Shown: positions 6,550 to 7,625 of the stretch, in pieces
How the letters are laid out: every line of letters starts with the position of its first letter
Position numbering within the stretch: position 1 is the stretch's first letter
Origin: JBIICS01 sp044238735
GTDB taxonomy: Bacteria > Bacteroidota > Bacteroidia > UBA4408
Reading direction: 5' to 3'
Assembly (NCBI GenBank): GCA_044238735.1
Contig: JBIICS010000134.1
Location: forward strand, 1-7,625
DNA length: 7,625 nucleotides
Notes under the pieces: generated by a model
Database searches by the model: none
Told to the model about the DNA's origin: nothing
What the model saw: only the letters and a program-made list of their open reading frames with translations
Made by a program: the position numbers and the translations under genes

Positions 6550-7625
6550 ATGATTTTATATTCCGATTTAGCTAAAATTAAAGGTGAGGAAGTTCTAAAA
6601 AAGAGAACAAAATTGTCGTTTAAATATGTTTGTATCGACTCCAGAAAAGCAAATAAAGATGAGCTCTTTTTTGCTTTAAAGGGCGAAAATCACGATGCGC
6701 ATCAATATTTAACACAGGTGTTTGAAAGTGGCTGTAGTTTGGCGGTAGTTAACAGAAGTTGGCATGTTGAAAATGGAGAAAACTTTCCAAAAAACAACTT
6801 TTATGTAGTAGACGACACTACACTTGCCTTGGGCGAGTTGGCATCCATTCATAAGAAAAGACTTAAAATAAAAACGTTAGTGGTGGGTGGAAGCAATGGC
6901 AAAACTACAACTAAAGAAATGTTAGCTTGTGTATTGAGTAAAAAATTTAAGGTTTTGTTTACAGCCGGGAATTTTAACAATCATATTGGTGTACCATTAA
7001 CTTTATTGCGATTAAACGAAAAACATAATTTTTGCGTTCTGGAGATTGGATGTAATCACTTTAATGAAATTAAATACTTGTGTAAAATTGCAGAACCGGA
7101 TTACGGCATCATAACCAATATTGGTAAAGAACATTTAGAATTCTTTAAAAACAAAAGTGGTGTAGCAAAAGCTGAATTTGAATTGTTGGATTGGTTTGAG
7201 AATGCAAAAGGAAAAAAAATATTTTTTGCAAATTTAGATGATGACTATATTTTTAAAAAGTCACATTCGCTAAAACGAACAAAGGTTATCGGATATTCTT
7301 ACAAGCATAAAAGCAACTATAATGGGCTTTTTAAAGGATATACCCCTACGTTTAATCCGGTAATTGAAGTAAAAGGAAAGAATATAAAGAATGAACTAAT
7401 AGAGATTAATGCCTTTGGCAAACACTCTATCTATAACGGTTTGGCAGCAGCTTCTATAGGTATTACATTAGGTGTTAATACAAATGAAATAAAAAATGCA
7501 TTAGTAAAATTTGTATCCGGAAGTGGAAAAAGAATGGAGGTAATTAAAAAAGAAAACATTACCCTGGTTAATGATACTTACAATTCAAATCCCGATTCGG
7601 TTCTGCTCGGCCTTGCAACAATAGC
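6550..7625 (+). CDS. murF: UDP-MurNAc-tripeptide--D-Ala-D-Ala ligase (MurF), 3' end beyond window
   Basis: Cytoplasmic ATP-dependent ligase that adds D-Ala-D-Ala to the UDP-MurNAc-tripeptide, the last soluble step of the peptidoglycan precursor pathway. The frame runs open for 358 codons to the window edge; full MurF is about 420-460 aa, so the end is missing only because of the window. An N-terminal substrate domain (about 1-105, with 'CIDSRKANKDELFFALKG') is followed by the Mur ligase central domain: P-loop 'GGSNGKTTTKEM' (113-124, Lys118), 'NFNNHIGVPLTLL', 'EIGCNHFNEI' (165-174), 'ITNIGKEHLEFF', and 'AKAEF' (206-210) with Lys207 as the likely carbamylated lysine. 'GKHSIYNGLAAA' (290-301) and 'NDTYNSNPDS' (341-350) mark the hinge and C-terminal domain. 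The ATG at 6550 is secure on its 5' side because an in-frame TAG lies two codons upstream. The ribosome-binding site is weak. Divergent from the porin. Confidence 0.93.
   Translation, partial: MILYSDLAKIKGEEVLKKRTKLSFKYVCIDSRKANKDELFFALKGENHDAHQYLTQVFESGCSLAVVNRSWHVENGENFPKNNFYVVDDTTLALGELASIHKKRLKIKTLVVGGSNGKTTTKEMLACVLSKKFKVLFTAGNFNNHIGVPLTLLRLNEKHNFCVLEIGCNHFNEIKYLCKIAEPDYGIITNIGKEHLEFFKNKSGVAKAEFELLDWFENAKGKKIFFANLDDDYIFKKSHSLKRTKVIGYSYKHKSNYNGLFKGYTPTFNPVIEVKGKNIKNELIEINAFGKHSIYNGLAAASIGITLGVNTNEIKNALVKFVSGSGKRMEVIKKENITLVNDTYNSNPDSVLLGLATI

Overview
The window is AT-rich and reads as chromosomal DNA from a member of the Bacteroidota. The evidence is a TPR/PD40/carboxypeptidase-regulatory-like envelope protein of the type common in that phylum, a Bacteroidota-style TIGR03643/DUF2805 gene, a two-gene YeeE/YedE pair, an exact TAnnTTTG promoter box upstream of one operon, and weak Shine-Dalgarno sequences. 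The order or genus cannot be fixed from what is here. I see no tRNA, rRNA, CRISPR array, insertion sequence or phage gene.

Layout. (1) 57-1619, minus: exported TPR + PD40 propeller protein resembling PorE but with no OmpA domain. (2) 1793-2516, plus: a translationally coupled pair, an SRPBCC-fold protein and a TIGR03643 protein, divergent from gene 1. (3) 2536-3606, minus: the two halves of a YeeE/YedE thiosulfate-type transporter as abutting genes with their own promoter candidate. (4) 3711-6349, minus: a phosphate uptake pair, an outer-membrane OprO/OprP-like porin followed by a PitA-type inner-membrane phosphate symporter. (5) 6550 to the right edge, plus: the 5' part of murF (peptidoglycan precursor ligase), divergent from the porin.

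The most interesting signal is regulatory. The 7-mer TTAACAT occurs as tandem pairs with an 11-bp period (7 + 4 spacer + 7) at three places and, by eye, nowhere else in the window. One pair sits just upstream of pitA and overlaps the porin stop codon. Two pairs lie head to head between the porin and murF, one pointing at each gene. This is the geometry of sites bound by PhoB/PhoP-type response regulators and matches the TTAACA-N5-TTAACA form known from Bacillus PhoP. The position around a phosphate porin and a phosphate symporter makes a Pho regulon the natural reading. The pair facing murF raises the possibility that cell-wall precursor synthesis also responds to phosphate. All of this is inference from sequence.

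Together, the minus-strand block forms an anion-uptake neighbourhood: phosphate crosses the outer membrane by the porin and the inner membrane by PitA, and the adjacent YeeE/YedE pair probably imports thiosulfate or a related sulfur compound. The flanking genes (PD40 protein, SRPBCC/TIGR03643 pair, murF) have no obvious functional tie to it apart from the shared regulatory region.
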